Positions 61,185-64,000 of a DNA stretch of 64,000 nucleotides are shown in pieces (position 1 is the first letter of the stretch; each line of letters starts with the position of its first letter). Source of the stretch: Cohnella silvisoli (GTDB taxonomy: Bacteria > Bacillota > Bacilli > Paenibacillales > Paenibacillaceae). Position numbers and translations under genes: made by a program. Where the stretch lies: the NCBI RefSeq assembly GCF_021190915.1, contig NZ_JAIOAP010000005.1, positions 248,001 through 312,000 of the forward strand. The letters are read 5' to 3'. The notes beneath the pieces were generated by a model. The model was not told where the DNA came from. It saw only the letters and a list, made by a program, of their open reading frames with translations, and did not search any database.

Positions 61185-61741
61185 TAGAACGTTCCAGAAG
61201 TTCTACCCTACACATGGGATAGGTAGTTCTGGCAGTTAAGACGAATCCAAAATGTTTTACAAAGGACCTGCGTGACGGGTTTGCGTTCATGCTTCCCATA
61301 CCAGCGTTGCTCTGAATTTCAGGCGGTACTAGACAAGGACTTGTGATACGTTCTACTAGGCCTCAGCTTTGCATTGGGGGAGTTGCCTTCGGGCTGCTCC
61401 CTTTTGCTGTCCTCACGCTGCTCTTGCGAGTACCGTAAGAGTGACAACAGCCCCCGCAAGAGCGGTTCCAAGGCAGATTTGCTGCAGCTTGACTCTAACG
61501 CCTCCGAAGCTCAAGCGTAAGGGGCGCGAGGGCCAACGGCGATCGAACTCGTGCTTCGCACGAAAGGGTGCGCTGCACCGAGCATTCAACAACAGCCTGA
61601 CCCGACCGGCCAACTGTGGCTGGCTCCGGGGGTACTTGCAACTGCTTTCCCCGACCTCTTGTTTGCAGCCAATTCCTGTTAGCGGAATAACAATCTCTTT
61701 ACCATCCGAGCTTGGCTGGAATGAATGTTCGGCCTAATTGC
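61185..61741. repeat. Gene-free stretch with terminator-like hairpin and a dispersed repeat
   Basis: A hairpin GGGAGTTGCC/GGGCTGCTCCC ending in TTTT lies at 61376-61404. From about 61545 to 61690 the sequence shares ordered blocks with 63785-63960: GCACGAAAGG, TTCAACAAC, GGCTGGCTCCGGG, CTTGCAACTGCTTT and CTTGTTTGCA. I see no gene, because the longest frame lacks a ribosome site and any recognisable motif. Confidence 0.6.
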
Positions 61742-63184
61742 CTAAGGGGTCTGGGGTATACGCTTTGAGGTCACAATCAGCAACACAATGGCGATCAACG
61801 AAAAGAGCACATTGCCTAGCCAAGCTAGAGAGTCATCCGGCCATAACAATATTGTCATGGCAAAGCCTCCCCATGCATACGTAAGTAAAGCTCCAGCAAC
61901 CAATGCGAACTGATGCCGCAAGCACCACTCCTGCTGCCGCGACCAATGGGCAACGAGCGGCGACACGATACACAAGATGAATATGCCTATAATTACACCA
62001 GCCCAACTTTCAGGCTTCATAAAAAATAAGCTTGCTACTACAAACGTACCCACACCAAGAGGCCATGGCTTCGGCACCGGGCGGGCTGAAGGTACAGCAG
62101 GATCCTTTTTCTTTTTAATAGCAAAGGCGATAGCAATCAGCGTGAGCGCCACAGCGGCGGCACCTATTAGCTGTCCCGGCGAAGCTAAGAATTTTTCATC
62201 GGCGTATATAAAGTTAAACACGATGGCACAGCCAACAAGGTACAAACCACCCGTTATGGTCAGACCAACCTTACCTAGCCAGGGTGCCGTCATTCTGGCA
62301 GGCGTCAGCATCTCAACTATGGCTATAGGGACGCCGATACTCCAAATGACATGCCCCATCACAAAAGCCAGGGTGTTGTAGGCGCTGATACCCAAAACGG
62401 GTATAGGCGTAACTTTCTGGGATTCAAGATCTAAGAAGGCTGGGTTAAAAAGCGCTTGATCTACGAGACCCGCCTCAATAACGCCATATGCCGCAGCCAA
62501 AAGGAATAAAGTCGGCCAACCGCGGCCAGTACGACGGGCTAGCTCTCGAACGAGCAGAGCGCCCCCACCATACAGCGGCAGAATTAGCGGAAACCCGAGA
62601 ATGTTCCGGAGCGGACTGACTCCCAGTAAAAATTCACCCACCCATGGCGCAAGCAGAAGCAAGCCCAGCGCTGGAGCAAGGCGCTGAAGCAGTGCTGATG
62701 ATGATGAAGAATCCCTGGGTGGATTCTTCGTTCTTCTCTGTCGGATCCAGCAAACAGCGGTGGCGATCAAGCCAAAAACTATACCAATTATGAAATGAGT
62801 CGCAAGCATCCTTATAAATATCACGAAGCGAATGACTATCTCTTCCAGTGCCGGGCTGAACGAGTCATTCAATTTCCCCTTAAGGTCAGGTATTTCCATG
62901 GTTATCTGATGGGTTATAGCCACGAACAGGCCAATCAGCGTACCCAAGACTATATAGTCATACAACGGTCGCTTGTTCTTCCGTAACAAAGCAACGGCAA
63001 GATATACTAGAAATGGGCCTATTGAAAGCACCTTATAGAGTGGCGACTCCAACGAAAGAAGCTGCAAGTCTTCTACGACCACGCGAGGAATCGCAATTGC
63101 GGCCATTGCCACCAGCAGCACCAGCGATATATCTGTACGGATATTTAATCTCCCTCGTTTCTTTAACATGTCGAACGCCAACAT
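61742..63184 (-). CDS. Polytopic membrane protein, unknown function
   Basis: The protein has 480 residues with about twelve hydrophobic segments in two halves, separated by a basic loop ([19 protein letters not shown]). The second half begins [19 protein letters not shown] and contains [27 protein letters not shown] and [22 protein letters not shown]. There is no transporter signature I can name. It lies 6 bases after the XRE gene at 63191, so the two form an operon. A start at 63169 (MLKKRG) is an alternative. Confidence 0.75.
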   Translation of the reverse strand: MLAFDMLKKRGRLNIRTDISLVLLVAMAAIAIPRVVVEDLQLLSLESPLYKVLSIGPFLVYLAVALLRKNKRPLYDYIVLGTLIGLFVAITHQITMEIPDLKGKLNDSFSPALEEIVIRFVIFIRMLATHFIIGIVFGLIATAVCWIRQRRTKNPPRDSSSSSALLQRLAPALGLLLLAPWVGEFLLGVSPLRNILGFPLILPLYGGGALLVRELARRTGRGWPTLFLLAAAYGVIEAGLVDQALFNPAFLDLESQKVTPIPVLGISAYNTLAFVMGHVIWSIGVPIAIVEMLTPARMTAPWLGKVGLTITGGLYLVGCAIVFNFIYADEKFLASPGQLIGAAAVALTLIAIAFAIKKKKDPAVPSARPVPKPWPLGVGTFVVASLFFMKPESWAGVIIGIFILCIVSPLVAHWSRQQEWCLRHQFALVAGALLTYAWGGFAMTILLWPDDSLAWLGNVLFSLIAIVLLIVTSKRIPQTP

Positions 63185-63190
63185 AGTTGG

Positions 63191-63643
63191 TTAGTCTTTT
63201 TTATATTTCTCTTTGAGGATACCGGAACCAATCCCTGCACCGACCATTAGAAATAGAGATCCAAAATTCCATAAAAACTTCCCTCCGAACAATGTAATAT
63301 CCAGTGGCGTTAATTTGTTCAAAAGGAGGACACCCAGTTTTATGGCAAGCAGAACAACACCGGCTAAAAACAAAACATCGAATATTAATTTTAATCCTGG
63401 ATAGGCCAATTTCTTACCATCTCTTATCACTTTCTTTGTCAACTCCTCATCACTTCTTAATAATTCATCAATCGTTACACCAAAGAGGTCGCTTACGTTA
63501 ATGATGACTTCAATGCTCGGATAGTTCTGGCCATTCTCCCATTTGGAAACAGACTGTCGACTAACAAAAAGCTTCGCCGCTAATTCCTCTTGAGACCATT
63601 CCTTCTTCTTTCTTTCCGTCTTTAACTTTTCTCCAAAAATCAT
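63191..63643 (-). CDS. XRE-family regulator with two membrane helices
   Basis: The protein has 150 residues. The HTH domain (about 6-60) reads KLKTERKKKEWSQEELAAKLFVSRQSVSKWENGQNYPSIEVIINVSDLFGVTIDELL, a Cro/CI type common in Bacillota. Two hydrophobic segments follow (LIFDVLFLAGVVLLAIKLGVLLL and FGSLFLMVGAGIGSGIL), so the regulator is tethered to the membrane. It precedes the membrane protein at 61742 by 6 bases; the tether may sense the state of that partner. Confidence 0.9.
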   Translation of the reverse strand: MIFGEKLKTERKKKEWSQEELAAKLFVSRQSVSKWENGQNYPSIEVIINVSDLFGVTIDELLRSDEELTKKVIRDGKKLAYPGLKLIFDVLFLAGVVLLAIKLGVLLLNKLTPLDITLFGGKFLWNFGSLFLMVGAGIGSGILKEKYKKD

Positions 63644-63784
63644 ATTTCAGCAGCAACCTTTCAGTAATATATACGTCATTATTTGCTGACCCCATACGAA
63701 AAGTAAAGACCGCTGTAGTTGCAGAGTCCCGCAACCTCCAGTTGCCATCAATATCCCCTTGAGTAATCTCCTCTCCAATAGGCG

Positions 63785-64000
63785 GTCGGACTCTTGCTCC
63801 GCACGAAAGGTTACGCCTCGCCTGTTGGTGGATGGATGCCGTCAAGATGCACGATACCCTTCAACAACCACCTGTTCCGACTTCCGGACTGCGGCTGGCT
63901 CCGGGCTTCTTGCAACTGCTTTCGTCGGGTTCTTGTTTGCAAGCCGTTGAACGGAAAGCCCAAAGAGGGCTGCAACAGGTTACTTGCCCATAACCAGTCA
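63785..64000. repeat. Longest copy of the dispersed repeat, cut by the window edge
   Basis: It holds, in order, TGCTCCGCACGAAAGG, TTCAACAACCACCTG, GGCTGGCTCCGGG, CTTGCAACTGCTTTC, TTCTTGTTTGCAAGCCGTT and GGGCTGCAACAGGTTACTTGC. The last is the first arm of the hairpin family, and its second arm would lie near or past the edge. It joins two sets of repeats seen elsewhere into one unit. Confidence 0.65.

Noticed and set aside
61369-61737. Long plus-strand frame of 122 codons
   Set aside because: It covers a dispersed non-coding repeat, has no ribosome site, and its copies elsewhere do not keep the frame.

Overview
The window looks like a chromosomal segment from a Paenibacillaceae-type Bacillota (Paenibacillus/Cohnella-like). 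Pointers are strong Shine-Dalgarno sequences, sigma-A-type promoters, several secreted proteins with copper-amine-oxidase-like N-terminal (CuAO_N) domains, a SleB-type hydrolase, a YkuI-like EAL protein, PadR/ArsR/TetR/WYL/AraC regulators and DHA2 drug exporters. No rRNA, tRNA, CRISPR or prophage was seen. It reads as accessory chromosome: many small regulator-plus-target units, dispersed intergenic repeats and several damaged genes.

Layout. 1-3.5 kb: end of a HAD phosphatase, an M15 peptidase, and the ends of an IS200/IS605-type element that appears to be split by a group II intron. 3.5-7.5 kb: murI, fabF, an XRE regulator and exonuclease III. 7.5-12.3 kb: a 1150-residue secreted repeat protein and an HD-GYP protein. 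12.7-24.7 kb: chained regulatory modules (MFS/TetR/DUF2809/serine hydrolase; AraC/VOC; membrane protein/TetR; ArsR/VOC; an ECF sigma factor with a long protease-like C-terminus; SDR/TetR). 24.8-34 kb: zinc-ribbon/TPR protein, deleted MFS gene, SDR, dihydrofolate-reductase-like gene with an amber codon, EAL protein, and a WYL regulator with a C39/BtrH-like partner. 34-38 kb: two DHA2 exporters around a TetR gene. 38-45 kb: three copies of a 31-residue hydrophobic toxin with an antisense RNA, interleaved with a CuAO_N protein, a phosphotransferase, an ECF sigma/VOC chimera and an XRE operon. 44.7-52 kb: ABC-F gene with an amber codon, frameshifted CuAO_N protein, SleB-type hydrolase, TPR-like proteins, and a PadR/BtrH pair. 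53-64 kb: membrane proteins, azoreductase, phosphotransferase, a two-component system, an alpha/beta hydrolase and an XRE/membrane-protein pair.

The signals I find most interesting are these. (1) A proliferated type I toxin-antitoxin family: two copies with ribosome-binding sites, one whose 5' leader is lost, two antitoxin-only orphans and two fragments, so its decay can be read within one window. (2) Three proteins with a BtrH/C39-like protease fold, each fused or coupled to a different regulator class (ECF sigma, WYL, PadR). (3) Four genes whose best ribosome-binding site points at a non-AUG/GUG/UUG codon (CUG, AUA, AUU, AUU). (4) An ECF sigma factor whose C-terminus ends in a VOC-type tail and lies directly after a VOC gene. 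(5) Two otherwise intact genes each interrupted by a single in-frame TAG.

Functions were assigned by reading motifs. No database search was run.
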